The position numbers and the translations under genes were made by a program. From Kaistia terrae (lineage in GTDB: Bacteria > Pseudomonadota > Alphaproteobacteria > Rhizobiales > Kaistiaceae), in contig NZ_JAPKNH010000004.1 of the NCBI RefSeq assembly GCF_026344005.1, positions 310,001-374,000 of the forward strand: a stretch of 64,000 nucleotides of DNA. The letters are read 5' to 3'. Position 1 is the first letter of the stretch, and every line of letters begins with the position of its first letter. Shown piece after piece: positions 52,816 to 62,059 of the stretch. The notes under the pieces were generated by a model. The model ran no database searches and was not told where the DNA came from. It was given only the letters and a program-made list of their open reading frames with translations.

Positions 52816-54522
52816 ATGAAGAAACTGATGAACGCGACGGCGGATGTCGTCGACGACATGATCGCCGGCCTGGCGATCGCCAATCCCGGCCTCGTGCTGC
52901 TGGAAGGCGAGCGGGTTGTGCTTCGCGCTGATATCGAGGCGTTCAAGGCGAGTGGCCGCGTCGCACTGATATCGGGTGGCGGATCCGGTCACGAACCGGC
53001 GCACGCCGGCTATATTGGTGAGGGGCTCTTGACCGCCGCCGTCTGCGGCGACGTCTTCACCTCGCCGTCGACCGATGCCGTATTGGCCGCCATTCGCGCT
53101 GCGACCGGTCTGGCCGGTGCGCTCCTCATCGCCAAGAATTACACCGGAGACCGGCTGAATTTCGGCCTCGCCGCCGAGATCGCCCGCAGCGAAGGCTTCT
53201 CCGTCGATATGGTCGTTGTAGCCGACGACGTGGCGCTGGCCGAAAATTCCGAGACAGCCGGCCGACGCGGCATCGCCGGCACGGTGTTGGTGCACAAAAT
53301 TGCCGGTGCGGCGGCGGCTGAAGGGCTTTCGCTCGGCGCCGTCAAGGCTGAGGCCGAGCGTGCAATTACCGCCATCGGCAGTATGGGCGTCGCGCTTTCC
53401 GCCTGCACCGTGCCGGCCGCCGGCAAGCCCGGCTTCACGCTTGGCGATGACGAGATCGAGTTGGGCCTCGGCATTCATGGCGAGGCCGGTATCAGCCGCT
53501 CGCCGATGCAGCCGGCCCATGTGCTGGTGGAGACGCTGCTCGGCCGGGTTTTCGCCGACAAACAGATAGGCAAGGGCGATCACGTCGCGCTCCTCGTCAA
53601 CAATCTCGGTGCCACACCGGTGATGGAGATGCAAATCGTCGTTGCTGACGTCGCGCGCATGGCCGCGCGTCTCGGCGTCACGATCGACCGTCTATGGGTT
53701 GGAACCTTCCTGACCGCGCTGGAGATGGCCGGCTGCTCGCTTTCCGCGATGAAGGTCGATGACGCGCTTCTGGCCCGCCTCGACGCGCCAGCCTCGGCGC
53801 CGGCCTGGCCCGGTCGTGGAGCCGGCCCGATTGGCAATGGGCCGAAGGTGATCTCGCAGAAGGCGCTGGCGTGCGCCGTCCTGGAGGAGGGCGATGGCGA
53901 CCCGCGCCTTGCCGCCGCCGTGCGCGCCGTCGCCGACGCGCTTATCGCCGACGAGGCGCGGCTGACGGACCTGGACCAGAAGGTCGGAGATGGCGATCTC
54001 GGGCTCAATCTTGCGCGTGGCGCCGAGGCGATCCTGCGTGAGGTAGATACCTATCAAGGCAAGAGTGCCGCCTCCGTGATGAAGGCGCTGTCGGCCAGCC
54101 TGCGCAAGACGGTCGGGGGCACGTCCGGTGCGCTCTATGCGGCGGGATTGCTGCGGGCCGCCTCCGAACTCGAGGGCAAGCAAACTCCCGGCTTCGCCGA
54201 CTGGGCGAAGGCTCTCGCCGCCGGTTCCGCGGCCATCGCGCAACTGGGTGATGCCAAAATTGGCGATCGGACCATGCTCGACGCGCTGCTTCCCGCAGCC
54301 GACATGCTGTCGGCTGCGGCGAATGACGCCGCAACGGGGAGGGCCTTCGGCGATGCCATCGAGGCAGCGCGCCAGGGGGCGGCCGCCACTGCAGCCATCG
54401 CCTCGCGGCGCGGGCGCTCCAGCTATCTCGGCGAAAGGGCGGTCGGCGTGCCGGATCCCGGCGCCGAGGCCGTCGTCGTCTGGCTGCTGGCGATCCGCCG
54501 GTCGCTTGATACGCCGGGCTGA
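52816..54522 (+). CDS. Dihydroxyacetone/ketotetrose kinase, fused DhaK-DhaL
   Basis: A 568-residue ATP-dependent kinase with fused domains. DhaK occupies about residues 1-330: SGGGSGHEPAHAGYIG, and the His221 of LGIHGEAGIS corresponds to the residue that binds the ketone covalently. DhaL covers about 360-568, with DQKVGDGDLG supplying metal-binding Asp residues and KTVGGTSGALY the phosphate loop. Similar proteins phosphorylate dihydroxyacetone, D- or L-erythrulose or related ketoses. ATG at 52816 follows AGGGAGGA. It heads the operon with the ABC importer at 54650-58371, so the imported sugar or its oxidation product is probably its substrate. Confidence 0.88.
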   Translation: MKKLMNATADVVDDMIAGLAIANPGLVLLEGERVVLRADIEAFKASGRVALISGGGSGHEPAHAGYIGEGLLTAAVCGDVFTSPSTDAVLAAIRAATGLAGALLIAKNYTGDRLNFGLAAEIARSEGFSVDMVVVADDVALAENSETAGRRGIAGTVLVHKIAGAAAAEGLSLGAVKAEAERAITAIGSMGVALSACTVPAAGKPGFTLGDDEIELGLGIHGEAGISRSPMQPAHVLVETLLGRVFADKQIGKGDHVALLVNNLGATPVMEMQIVVADVARMAARLGVTIDRLWVGTFLTALEMAGCSLSAMKVDDALLARLDAPASAPAWPGRGAGPIGNGPKVISQKALACAVLEEGDGDPRLAAAVRAVADALIADEARLTDLDQKVGDGDLGLNLARGAEAILREVDTYQGKSAASVMKALSASLRKTVGGTSGALYAAGLLRAASELEGKQTPGFADWAKALAAGSAAIAQLGDAKIGDRTMLDALLPAADMLSAAANDAATGRAFGDAIEAARQGAAATAAIASRRGRSSYLGERAVGVPDPGAEAVVVWLLAIRRSLDTPG

Positions 54523-54649
54523 GGACGAACGGCTTCGGCCGGCTCTTGGCACGGGACATCCATCGCAGGCCCGCAGAAGGCCTGCCGATAACGACGCCTG
54601 CGCGGTCGGTGCGGCCACGTAGAGACGTCAACAAACGGAGGAAGACCGC

Positions 54650-55588
54650 ATGAACACTCTGAAATGTCTGGCCGCGGCGACGGTTCTCGCCCTGACTGCC
54701 TCTACAGCGCTGGCGGAAGGCAATGTTGAACGCGTCGGCATCACCGTCGGCACGCTCGGTAATCCGTTCTTCGTCCCGCTTGTCGCCGGCGCCAAGGATA
54801 CGATCCTCAAGGTCAATCCGAAGGCTGAGCTGACGGTTGTCGGTGCCGACTACGACCTCAACAAGCAGGCGTCGCAGATCGACAACTTCATCGCCGCGGG
54901 CGTCCAGTTGATCATGCTCAACGCGGTCGACGTCAACGCCATTGCGCCGGCCGTCGCCAAGGCCAAGGCCGCCGGCATCACCATCGGTGCCTTCGACGTG
55001 TCGGCCAAGGGCGCCGACGTCACCGTGATGACCAACAATATCCAGGCCGGCGATATTGCCTGCGAATATCTGGCCAAGCGCCTCGACGGCAAGGGCGAGG
55101 TCGTCATCATCAACGGACCGCCGGTATCGTCGATCGTCGATCGCGTCGAAGGCTGCAAGGCAGCGTTCGCCCGCCATCCGGACATCAAGATCCTGTCCGA
55201 CAATCTGGACGGCAAGGGCTCGCGAGAGGGCGGCTTCGCCGCCATGCAGGGCCTGCTGACGCGCTTCCCCAATATCGACGCCGTGTTCGGCGCCAATGAT
55301 CCGACCGCGCTCGGCGCCGATCTCGCCGCGAAGCAGTTGAACCGCGACGAAATGATCATCGCGGGCGTCGATGGTGCCCCGGATGTGGTCGCCGCGCTGA
55401 AGTTGGGCACGACCCGCATCGTGGCGTCGTCCTCGCAGGACCCCTATAGCATGGCCGCGCAGGCAACCGATCTCGCCCTGGGCGTGATCGCCGGCAAGAC
55501 GCCTGCCGAAAGTGTCATCCTGCTCGATACGAAGCTTGTGACCAGCGACAACGTTGCCGAATATGTCGGCTGGGACGCCGTTCGCTGA
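54650..55588 (+). CDS. Sugar ABC importer substrate-binding protein (ribose type)
   Basis: A 312-residue Peripla_BP_4 protein with a Sec signal peptide ([20 protein letters not shown]). The mature part starts [19 protein letters not shown], the classic ribose/erythritol-type opening, and has [14 protein letters not shown] and [23 protein letters not shown] precedes the start. Its ligand is unknown; the adjacent ketose kinase and aldolase favour a small polyol or ketose. The 127-bp gap after the kinase gene holds no other feature. Confidence 0.88.
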   Translation: MNTLKCLAAATVLALTASTALAEGNVERVGITVGTLGNPFFVPLVAGAKDTILKVNPKAELTVVGADYDLNKQASQIDNFIAAGVQLIMLNAVDVNAIAPAVAKAKAAGITIGAFDVSAKGADVTVMTNNIQAGDIACEYLAKRLDGKGEVVIINGPPVSSIVDRVEGCKAAFARHPDIKILSDNLDGKGSREGGFAAMQGLLTRFPNIDAVFGANDPTALGADLAAKQLNRDEMIIAGVDGAPDVVAALKLGTTRIVASSSQDPYSMAAQATDLALGVIAGKTPAESVILLDTKLVTSDNVAEYVGWDAVR

Positions 55589-55604
55589 TCGAACAAGAAG
55601 CGAG

Positions 55605-55630
55605 ACCGTCGCGCTTGCGAGCGCGGCGGT
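55605..55630 (+). terminator. Stem-loop after the sugar-binding protein gene
   Basis: An 11-bp stem with one G-U wobble (ACCGTCGCGCT / AGCGCGGCGGT) and a TGCG loop, in the 61-bp gap before the ATPase gene. It probably stabilises the binding-protein mRNA and does not end transcription. Confidence 0.55.
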
Positions 55631-55649
55631 TTCAGCAGGGAGAGCTGGT

Positions 55650-57224
55650 TTGATCCAAGTCGATGACAAGATCCCCGTCGATGACAAGGTCGGCCCGACG
55701 GACGGCTCGCCCGTCCTGGACATGCGGGACATCCGAAAGACCTTCGCCCACATCGTGGCGCTCGCACGGGTGTCGCTCACGGCATATCGCGGCGAGGTGC
55801 ATGCGCTGATGGGGGAGAACGGCGCCGGCAAGTCGACGCTGATGAAAGTCCTCTCCGGCGCCTACAAGGCAGACCCCGGCGGCAGTATCCAGATCGACGG
55901 CAAGCCGGTGACCATTGACGGTCCGCAGACGGCGCGGGCGCTCGGCATCGCTGTGATCTACCAGGAATTGTCGCTGGCACCGAACCTGACGGTCGCGGAG
56001 AACATCTTCCTCGGCCGCGAGCAGTCGAAGGGCGGCTTCACCGATCGCACCGCCCAGGAAGCGGCCTGCGCCGCGATCCTGAAGCGCCTGCATGTGCGTT
56101 TCCGTCCCTCCACCCGCGTCGGCACGCTGTCGCTCGGCGAGCGGCAACTGGTCGAGATCGCCCGCGCGCTGATGTCCGACGCGCGCATTCTCGTCATGGA
56201 CGAGCCGACGACGTCGCTGAGTACGCGTGAGACCGAGCATCTCTTCCGCATCATTCGCGATCTCAAGGCCGAAGGGATCGCCATCCTTTATATCAGCCAT
56301 CGGATGGAGGAGATCTACGAACTCTCCGACCGGGTCAGCGTGCTGCGCGACGGCGCCTATGTTGGCACGCTGATGCGTAAAGATCTCTCGGCCGAACGTC
56401 TCGTGTCGATGATGGTCGGGCGCGACCTCTCATCCTTCTACCGCAAAGCGCACACCGCCAATCTGGCGCGTGACGTGCTGCTCGAAGTGCGCGATATCGC
56501 CGATGACCAACGCGTGCATGGCTGCTCCTTCGATCTTCATGCCGGCGAGGTGCTTGGTGTGGCGGGGCTGGTCGGGGCAGGGCGGACGGAACTCGCCCGC
56601 CTGATCTATGGCGCCGACCCGAAAAGCCGGGGCACGGTCACGCTGGCGGGGCAGAAGCTGGATATTCGTGGCCCACAGGATTCGATCGACGCCGGCATTG
56701 TCTACCTGACCGAGGATCGCAAGGGACTTGGCCTGTTCCTCGACATGACGATCCGGGAGAATGTCAGCATCAATGTCGCGATGCGCGACGCCCTCGCTCT
56801 CTGCTTCACCAATTTCGCCGCCGCCAGGGCGCGTGCCGCCGCCGCCATGAAGACCTTCGCCGTCCGCGCCGGTAGCGCCAGCGTTCATGTCGGCGCGCTT
56901 TCGGGCGGTAACCAGCAGAAGGTACTGCTGGCAAGGTTGCTTGAAACCAAGCCGAGGATCCTGATCCTCGACGAGCCTACGCGCGGCATCGATGTCGGCG
57001 CCAAGTCGGAAATTTATCGCCTCATCGACCAACTTGCCGCGAGCGGCATCGGCATCGTCGTTATCTCCAGCGAATTGCCGGAGATAATCGGCATCGCCGA
57101 CCGGGTGATGGTGGTGCGCGATGGGCGCATCGCCGGTTTCGTCACGGCAAGCGCGGAACGCCCGATAACGCAGGAAGACGTCATGAAGCTGTCGACGGGT
57201 ACCCGTCCGGCCGAGGCGGCTTAG
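55650..57224 (+). CDS. Sugar ABC importer ATPase, tandem domains (RbsA-like)
   Basis: A 524-residue double ATPase. The first domain has Walker [10 protein letters not shown], signature [13 protein letters not shown] and Walker [12 protein letters not shown]; the second has degenerate GLVGAGRTE, signature LSGGNQQKV and [16 protein letters not shown] at 55650 is chosen because GGGAGAG lies just upstream and the conserved domain begins soon after. An ATG at 55554 would overlap the previous gene and add residues without family resemblance. Confidence 0.88.
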   Translation: MIQVDDKIPVDDKVGPTDGSPVLDMRDIRKTFAHIVALARVSLTAYRGEVHALMGENGAGKSTLMKVLSGAYKADPGGSIQIDGKPVTIDGPQTARALGIAVIYQELSLAPNLTVAENIFLGREQSKGGFTDRTAQEAACAAILKRLHVRFRPSTRVGTLSLGERQLVEIARALMSDARILVMDEPTTSLSTRETEHLFRIIRDLKAEGIAILYISHRMEEIYELSDRVSVLRDGAYVGTLMRKDLSAERLVSMMVGRDLSSFYRKAHTANLARDVLLEVRDIADDQRVHGCSFDLHAGEVLGVAGLVGAGRTELARLIYGADPKSRGTVTLAGQKLDIRGPQDSIDAGIVYLTEDRKGLGLFLDMTIRENVSINVAMRDALALCFTNFAAARARAAAAMKTFAVRAGSASVHVGALSGGNQQKVLLARLLETKPRILILDEPTRGIDVGAKSEIYRLIDQLAASGIGIVVISSELPEIIGIADRVMVVRDGRIAGFVTASAERPITQEDVMKLSTGTRPAEAA

Positions 57225-57320
57225 GGTGCTTTGGGCGAAGTGTGTACCGGTTCGCGTGAAGAAAGCGCGATCTAGCAAGGCGTTAGGGCATTGCACCGTT
57301 TCGAGGAAACGGTGACGTGC
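57225..57320. repeat. Dispersed intergenic repeat of Hyphomicrobiales type
   Basis: The segment containing GGCGAAGTGTGTACCGGTTC, CGCGTGAAGAAAGCGCG and the hairpin CACCGTTTC-GAG-GAAACGGTG (57294-57314) resembles the short palindromic intergenic element scattered through many Hyphomicrobiales genomes. It separates the ATPase and permease genes of one operon. Identification is from memory of the motif. Confidence 0.55.
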
Positions 57321-57381
57321 TCCAGGCGCTCGATAGAATTTAAGCTCGTCCGGCGCAGACCGGAGCACCAGGGAGGTCAGC

Positions 57382-58371
57382 TTGACCGAGGGCACGACAA
57401 CCGCCGACGCCGAACGCCTGCGCGGCCAGCGCATCCGCCTAGCGATTCAGGTCGTCGGCATGCTGCCGATCCTGATTCTGCTCTGCATCGGCTTCGAACT
57501 GCTGAGCGGACGCTTCCTCACCTTCAATAATCTGTCGATCGTGATGCAGCAGGCGTCGATCAATACCGTTCTCGCCGCCGGCATGACCTTTGTCATCCTG
57601 ACCGGCGGCATCGATCTGTCGGTTGGTTCGATCGTCGCCTTCTCGGCCATGTTCTCCGTTATCTGTTCGCTGATTCCGGGCTTCGGGCTGCTTGGCATTC
57701 CGGCAGGCCTGGCCGCCGGCCTCGTCTGCGGCCTGTTCAACGGCGTGCTGATCGCCTTTCTGAAACTGCCACCCTTCATCGTCACGCTCGGTTCGTTGAC
57801 CGCTGTTCGTGGTCTCGCGCGTCTGATGGGCGGCGACACCACGATCTTCAACGCGGATCTGCCCTTTGCCTTCATCGGCAACGGCTCGTTGTTTGGTATT
57901 CCGTGGCTCGTGGTGATCGCCTTCGCCGTGGTGGTGCTGTCGTGGATCGTGCTGCGCCGCACTGTGCTCGGCACCTGGATCTACGCGATCGGCGGCAATG
58001 CCGACGCGGCGCGTCTCTCCGGCATCAAGGTCTGGGCGGTACTTTTGTTTGTCTATGCGGTCTCGGGCCTGCTGGCTGGGCTCGGCGGCGTGATGTCGAC
58101 GGCGCGTCTTTACGCCGCCAACGGACTGCAACTCGGCCAGTCCTACGAGCTCGACGCAATCGCGGCGGTCATCTTAGGTGGTACCAGCTTCGTCGGCGGC
58201 GTCGGTTCTATCTGGGGGACGCTGATCGGTGCACTGATCATCGCGGTGCTCACCAACGGCCTGATCCTCGTCGGCGTCTCCGACATCTGGCAGTACATCA
58301 TCAAGGGCCTGGTCATCATCGTCGCGGTCTCGCTCGACCAGTACCGCTCCAAGCAAGGTGCGCGAACCTGA
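57382..58371 (+). CDS. Sugar ABC importer permease (RbsC-like)
   Basis: A 329-residue BPD_transp_2 permease with about ten membrane spans and the MTFVILTGGIDLSVGSIVAF signature near residue 70. The TTG start at 57382 follows AGGGAGG. As the only permease of this importer it probably forms a homodimer, unlike the two-permease system at 22-26 kb. It is the last gene of the kinase/ABC operon. Confidence 0.88.
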   Translation: MTEGTTTADAERLRGQRIRLAIQVVGMLPILILLCIGFELLSGRFLTFNNLSIVMQQASINTVLAAGMTFVILTGGIDLSVGSIVAFSAMFSVICSLIPGFGLLGIPAGLAAGLVCGLFNGVLIAFLKLPPFIVTLGSLTAVRGLARLMGGDTTIFNADLPFAFIGNGSLFGIPWLVVIAFAVVVLSWIVLRRTVLGTWIYAIGGNADAARLSGIKVWAVLLFVYAVSGLLAGLGGVMSTARLYAANGLQLGQSYELDAIAAVILGGTSFVGGVGSIWGTLIGALIIAVLTNGLILVGVSDIWQYIIKGLVIIVAVSLDQYRSKQGART

Positions 58372-58373
58372 TC

Positions 58374-58399
58374 GGCGCAGTCCTGTCCAGGACTGCGCC
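58374..58399 (+). terminator. Terminator of the kinase/ABC operon
   Basis: A perfect 12-bp stem (GGCGCAGTCCTG / CAGGACTGCGCC) with a 2-nt loop starts 3 bp after the permease stop. No T-run follows. Confidence 0.65.
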
Positions 58400-58516
58400 T
58401 CACTATCCGACAAGAGCATTGGCCTGCCCCTCAGATGTGATCCAGTTTCAATGTTCGTGCATGGCGGTCTTGACGCGCTGGGGGTTGGTAGTCCGAGTCC
58501 AGCACTAGATTCCGAC

Positions 58517-58543
58517 TTGCATAGCCCAGTTGGGGCTATGCAA
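58517..58543. repeat. Perfect inverted repeat at the end of the IS remnant
   Basis: TTGCATAGCCC / GGGCTATGCAA with a 5-nt loop. It includes the stop codon of the transposase remnant and, on the minus strand, could terminate its transcript. Confidence 0.5.
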
Positions 58544-58750
58544 AATTCTGATCCGGCAAGGTATTCAGCCGGGGGCGGATTGCAAGAACCATGTGAGGAC
58601 GGCTCTCATTGTAGCCGTGTCGCCAAGCCTCGATGAATTGCCTAGTTTCAGGGATCGAGTCGAGCGAGTGGATGTTCAGATATTTGTCCCTGAACGACAC
58701 CTTGAGGGTCTCGATATAGGCGTTTTCTGTGGGCTTGCCAGGACGTGATA
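58536..58750 (-). pseudogene. IS3-family transposase (OrfB/integrase core) 3' remnant
   Basis: The minus strand encodes about 70 residues clearly matching the C-terminal end of IS3-type transposases: RPGKPTENAYIETLKVSFRD, then EAWRHGYNESRPHMVL, ending at TAG 58538-58536. The Glu of NAYIE would be the last residue of the DDE triad. The rest of the transposase and its OrfA are absent, and the upstream frame fades near 58775, so this is a decayed insertion. The surrounding 58400-59130 region otherwise holds no recognisable gene. Confidence 0.8.
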
Positions 58751-59129
58751 ATATACGCGCGCCCCTGGGCTCAAGACGGGTTGCCTGCCCCTTTCCAGAG
58801 GCTCAAACGAAAGCTTACTGCGGACTGAGCTATCGGGGATGGGCTGACGCTATACGGCCTCCGACGCACCGTTGCAGTCATTCCTCGTGAGGCCGGATGT
58901 CATGAGCCGACGAACGCTGACGCCTAGGCCAGAAGATGATTGAAATGGCGCGCCACTATTAAAAAGGCGCGGATCTCCAGGGGCAAAATGCGCGGCGGCG
59001 TCGCGTCATTCGATGCCAAACTGAACTGGCGGAGAACAATAAACGTCAAACCGAAATGACGAATGTGTCAAATCTCAACAGTCCCCATGGAAGGGGCATT
59101 TAAAATGTCGAATGTTCAGAAGGGCGCTT

Positions 59130-59180
59130 TGGTACAGTTGGCTGGGCTCGAACCAGCGACATTCGGATCCACAATCCGAC
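59130..59180 (-). tRNA. 3' half of tRNA-His(GUG), probable attachment-site remnant
   Basis: Read on the minus strand, the segment has an anticodon stem-loop TCGGA-TTGTGGA-TCCGA (anticodon GTG), a 5-nt variable region, a T-arm GCTGG-TTCGAGC-CCAGC, the 3' acceptor strand CAACTGT, discriminator A and CCA. The bases that should form the D-arm and 5' acceptor strand are unrelated sequence, so it is not a functional tRNA. It lies 55 bp beyond the end of the integrase gene, the standard position for the att duplicate left by a tRNA-targeting element. Confidence 0.75.
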
Positions 59181-59234
59181 TGGATCAATTGAAATCATTG
59201 AGATAATCGGTCGCATGTCGCGTCTATGTTGCGT

Positions 59235-60470
59235 TCATCCGAGAAGCGCGGTCTCTGCTGCGGCCAATTCTGCCGCGTCGTCGCCTCTGGGGAAGAGGTG
59301 GCCGTAGGTGTCCATCGTCATGGTGATGGTCGAATGCCCCATGCGCTCTTGCACCACTTTCGGGGGCAGGCCAAGACCGCCGTCCTCTTTCCGGTTGATG
59401 CACCAACTGGCGAAGAAGTGACGAAGCGCATGGATGCCGGGGTACTTCGGTGCGGGGATATGGTTCCCCTGTTCGTCCAAGCCCTCGGTCTCAATCGTGA
59501 CCCCTGCGGCTAGAAGGGCAGGGTGCAGGCCACGGCGCACGATGTTGTTTAGTTGCTCGACTTTGCCGGCGCCGTTTGGGAAAACGAGATCGAGCACCAT
59601 GATCGGCTTCCCGGATGGGTCCGTCCGCCGTGACGTTGCCCGTGGGCAAGCAAGCTTCCATTCGCGCAGTGTATTGATCACGATCGGCGGGGCAGGGACC
59701 GTGCGCTCGCTCGAGGCCGACTTGGGCTTGCCGATGGCATTGAAACGGTCGGCGCGTCGATGCACGCGGATCTCCCGCTTCTCCAGATCGACATCTTCCC
59801 AGCGCAGGCCGCGTAGCTCTGAGGCCCGAAGGCCGGTGAAGATTGCTGTAAGGAGCAAGGGACGCCATCGATTGCTCAGCGCGCCTACAAGGGCTTTCAC
59901 CTCCTCGCGGGTAGGGATGTCGGCGCCGACCCTCAGCTTGCCCTTCAGCCGCTTCTCCTGACGGTTTTCGCCGCGCCCGCGCCGGCCTCGGATGTCGCGC
60001 ACGGCATTCCGGGTCGTCAATCCTCGTTCCTGTGCGTCCGCGAGCAGGGAGCCCAGACTGACCATTACCTTCTTGATCATCGCAGGGGATCGGCTTGCGG
60101 CCCGCAGGTCGTCCTCGAAGGCGCGCAGCAGCGGGATGCTCAGTGCGGAGACGCGCATCTCGCCTATCAGCGGGACGATGTGCAGATCCAGATGGGACTG
60201 GTAGGAGACTATCGTCGTGCGCTCCAGCCCGGCGGCCGCAGCGGTGGCCACCCAGAGCTTGCCGGCGGTCGCGACAGTGGCGCTGGCGCTATCAGCGACA
60301 TGCACACCCTCGCGCACCTCGACCTTGGCCGTCGCGGAAAAGGCATCGGCCTCCTTCTTCCGCGAGAACGTCTTCAGCCGGCGCTTGCCGCCCTGGTCGA
60401 CATAGTCGACGACCCAGGCCGTCTTGTCCTCGCCGGCTGCGGTGGTCCAGGTGCGCTTGCGGATCGACAT
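59235..60470 (-). CDS. int: Phage-type tyrosine recombinase (integrase)
   Basis: A 411-residue tyrosine integrase with an N-terminal arm-binding region, a core-binding SAM-like domain (residues about 65-160) and a C-terminal catalytic domain. Catalytic residues are visible: Arg215 in GLRASELRGL, His347 and Arg350 in HALRHFF, His379 in GHSTIT and the nucleophile Tyr389 in DTYGHLF. It points toward the tRNA-His fragment and presumably inserted the element that starts there. The ribbon-helix-helix gene lies 3 bp upstream of its start. Confidence 0.93.
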   Translation of the reverse strand: MSIRKRTWTTAAGEDKTAWVVDYVDQGGKRRLKTFSRKKEADAFSATAKVEVREGVHVADSASATVATAGKLWVATAAAAGLERTTIVSYQSHLDLHIVPLIGEMRVSALSIPLLRAFEDDLRAASRSPAMIKKVMVSLGSLLADAQERGLTTRNAVRDIRGRRGRGENRQEKRLKGKLRVGADIPTREEVKALVGALSNRWRPLLLTAIFTGLRASELRGLRWEDVDLEKREIRVHRRADRFNAIGKPKSASSERTVPAPPIVINTLREWKLACPRATSRRTDPSGKPIMVLDLVFPNGAGKVEQLNNIVRRGLHPALLAAGVTIETEGLDEQGNHIPAPKYPGIHALRHFFASWCINRKEDGGLGLPPKVVQERMGHSTITMTMDTYGHLFPRGDDAAELAAAETALLG

Positions 60471-60473
60471 GAC

Positions 60474-60938
60474 CTACTCCTTAGGGTCGCCCACGAATTT
60501 TGCGGTTCTGTAGGTCAGGCCGTATGCCTTCTGCTCTTCCTCATCCAGAACTGGGTCATACTCTCCGGCACTATCGGCGCGCTCTTCGTGCAGCGTGTCG
60601 AACCTGTCGCGGATCGCTTCCTTCTCTGCTGCGCTGAGACCCTTCATGCGCCCGATGACGATACCGTTGATCGTCTCTTCAACTTCGGTGGCAAAGCGAT
60701 CGATCACTTCGTTCGACGCTCCCCCCTTCAGTACTTCGAGCAGCTTCGACAGCTCCGAGATGCGCGATTCAACCGACCACGGTTCCGGGTACTCGTTCTC
60801 AAGAACGCGCACGATCTCGGTGTTCATCGATCTCCCATGCTGCTCTGCATAGGCCTTGATGCGGTCTCGCAAGCCAGGCGGAAGCCGTAGCTGAAACCGC
60901 TCTGCTGCATCGCTGGGGAACTTCTCTTTTTCGCTCAT
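60474..60938 (-). CDS. Arc-type ribbon-helix-helix DNA-binding protein
   Basis: A 154-residue protein. The N-terminal Arc domain (FQLRLPPGLRDRIKAYAEQ, then GRSMNTEIVRVLENEY) spans residues about 14-50 and is followed by a long helical, acidic C-terminal part. It sits directly upstream of the integrase gene and is divergent from the excisionase-like operon. Three copies of GAGTGCGACT lie just upstream of its start, so it probably represses its own unit and the early operon of the element. Confidence 0.83.
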   Translation of the reverse strand: MSEKEKFPSDAAERFQLRLPPGLRDRIKAYAEQHGRSMNTEIVRVLENEYPEPWSVESRISELSKLLEVLKGGASNEVIDRFATEVEETINGIVIGRMKGLSAAEKEAIRDRFDTLHEERADSAGEYDPVLDEEEQKAYGLTYRTAKFVGDPKE

Positions 60939-60945
60939 GCGCTAT

Positions 60946-61036
60946 GAGTGCGACTTGGCACCAAAAAATGCAAGAGTGCGACTTGCACCTATCGTAACGG
61001 GCTGATAGCAAGAGATGGTTAACGCGAGTCGCACTC
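60946..61036. promoter_or_regulatory. Operator repeats between the Arc-like and HTH genes
   Basis: GAGTGCGACTTG occurs at 60946-60957 and 60974-60985 (28 bp apart), and the reverse complement of GAGTGCGACT occurs at 61027-61036. The sites flank both divergent starts and fit binding by the ribbon-helix-helix protein. Confidence 0.68.
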
Positions 61037-61056
61037 ATGAACGAACAGGGAACATA

Positions 61057-61251
61057 ATGAGCGATAATCAATCTAACCCGCTGGACCTGATCTGGGGTGT
61101 CGAGGGCATCGGCAAGTTGATCGGCCGGACCTATCAACAGACCTATCACATGATCCGGGGCGGCCAGCTTCCGATGGTGAAGCAGGTGGGCGAGCGCTAT
61201 GTCGCCAGCCGCTCGAAGCTGATCGCGTTCTTCATGGAAGACGCGGCATGA
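61057..61251 (+). CDS. Small HTH DNA-binding protein, excisionase-like
   Basis: A 64-residue protein. GVEGIGKLIGRTYQQTYHMI and GQLPMVKQVGERYVASRSKL form a winged-HTH of the MerR/excisionase (HTH_17) type. ATG at 61057 is preferred over the upstream in-frame start because it lies after the operator region. It heads the rightward early operon and may direct excision or regulate early genes. Its stop overlaps the next start (ATGA). Confidence 0.72.
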   Translation: MSDNQSNPLDLIWGVEGIGKLIGRTYQQTYHMIRGGQLPMVKQVGERYVASRSKLIAFFMEDAA

Positions 61252-61781
61252 GCAGCGTCGCCATCCCGCAGCTTCAGTTGAAGCGCACCAGCCAAAAGAA
61301 AGGCCCGGCCGAGACTGCAATCTCGCCGAGCCATGGTCCCCGCGCCCTAGGAGAGCAAACGATGAACGAGCGAGACGCTAGCACGACGCCGCCGGAAATG
61401 GCAAACCGCGCCCCGATCTTCGCCCTGGAGAATCCGGCGATCGAGATGGAGCGCTATGCCTCCATCCTCGCTCACCTGTCGGAAGATCTGCTCTCCCGAG
61501 AGCGATGGGAGGAGGGGTTGATCGACGGAGACGTCCTCCTCCGCACCCGGGACAGCACGATCGAGGATGTCGAGTTCCTTGTCGGCCAGATCTATTTCGT
61601 GGCCCGGCAGATCGGCGATGCCACGACCCGAGCGCTGAACGATCACATCATCCGGGAAGAGCAAGGTGCGGTCGCCGGCGGCAAGGCCATCAATCAGCTC
61701 ATCGCGCGGCTCAAGGGGAATGAGACCCCCATGCAGCTCGTGCAGGCCGCGACGGATCTGGCGCGGGGAGTGGCAGCATGA
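61248..61781 (+). CDS. Phage-element protein of unknown function
   Basis: A 177-residue protein of unknown function. The N-terminal 40 residues look disordered; the rest is predicted helical (EMERYASILAHLSEDLLSRE, then VEFLVGQIYFVARQIGDA). The ATGA overlap with the preceding gene supports 61248 as the start, though ATG at 61362 after GAGAGC is an alternative. It overlaps the next gene by 4 bp. Confidence 0.6.
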   Translation: MSSVAIPQLQLKRTSQKKGPAETAISPSHGPRALGEQTMNERDASTTPPEMANRAPIFALENPAIEMERYASILAHLSEDLLSRERWEEGLIDGDVLLRTRDSTIEDVEFLVGQIYFVARQIGDATTRALNDHIIREEQGAVAGGKAINQLIARLKGNETPMQLVQAATDLARGVAA

Positions 61782-62059
61782 GCACCCACAAGACATCTGA
61801 CATCGCGGTCGACGTGTCTACGGCCTTTCGCCTCGCCTTCGACATGGACGATTCCGTCGGCCTGATCAAAGACCTCCTGGTCGCGATCGATGCCATCGCA
61901 ATAACGGACGTGGAAGCTCCCTATTCCTCGGCCATTACTCGCCTGGTGACATTCGGCGAGAAGGCGATCACCGACATCGGGGGACAGCGCGACGAAATTG
62001 CCAAGCTGCTCAATCGCTACATCCAGCCCGACAGCGTGCAGGGAGGAGCGGCGGCATGA
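61778..62059 (+). CDS. Small phage-element protein of unknown function
   Basis: A 93-residue, mostly helical protein (FRLAFDMDDSVGLIKDLLVA, then FGEKAITDIGGQRDEIAKLL). No family is recognised. ATGA overlaps on both sides show it is translated within the early operon. Confidence 0.6.
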   Translation: MSTHKTSDIAVDVSTAFRLAFDMDDSVGLIKDLLVAIDAIAITDVEAPYSSAITRLVTFGEKAITDIGGQRDEIAKLLNRYIQPDSVQGGAAA

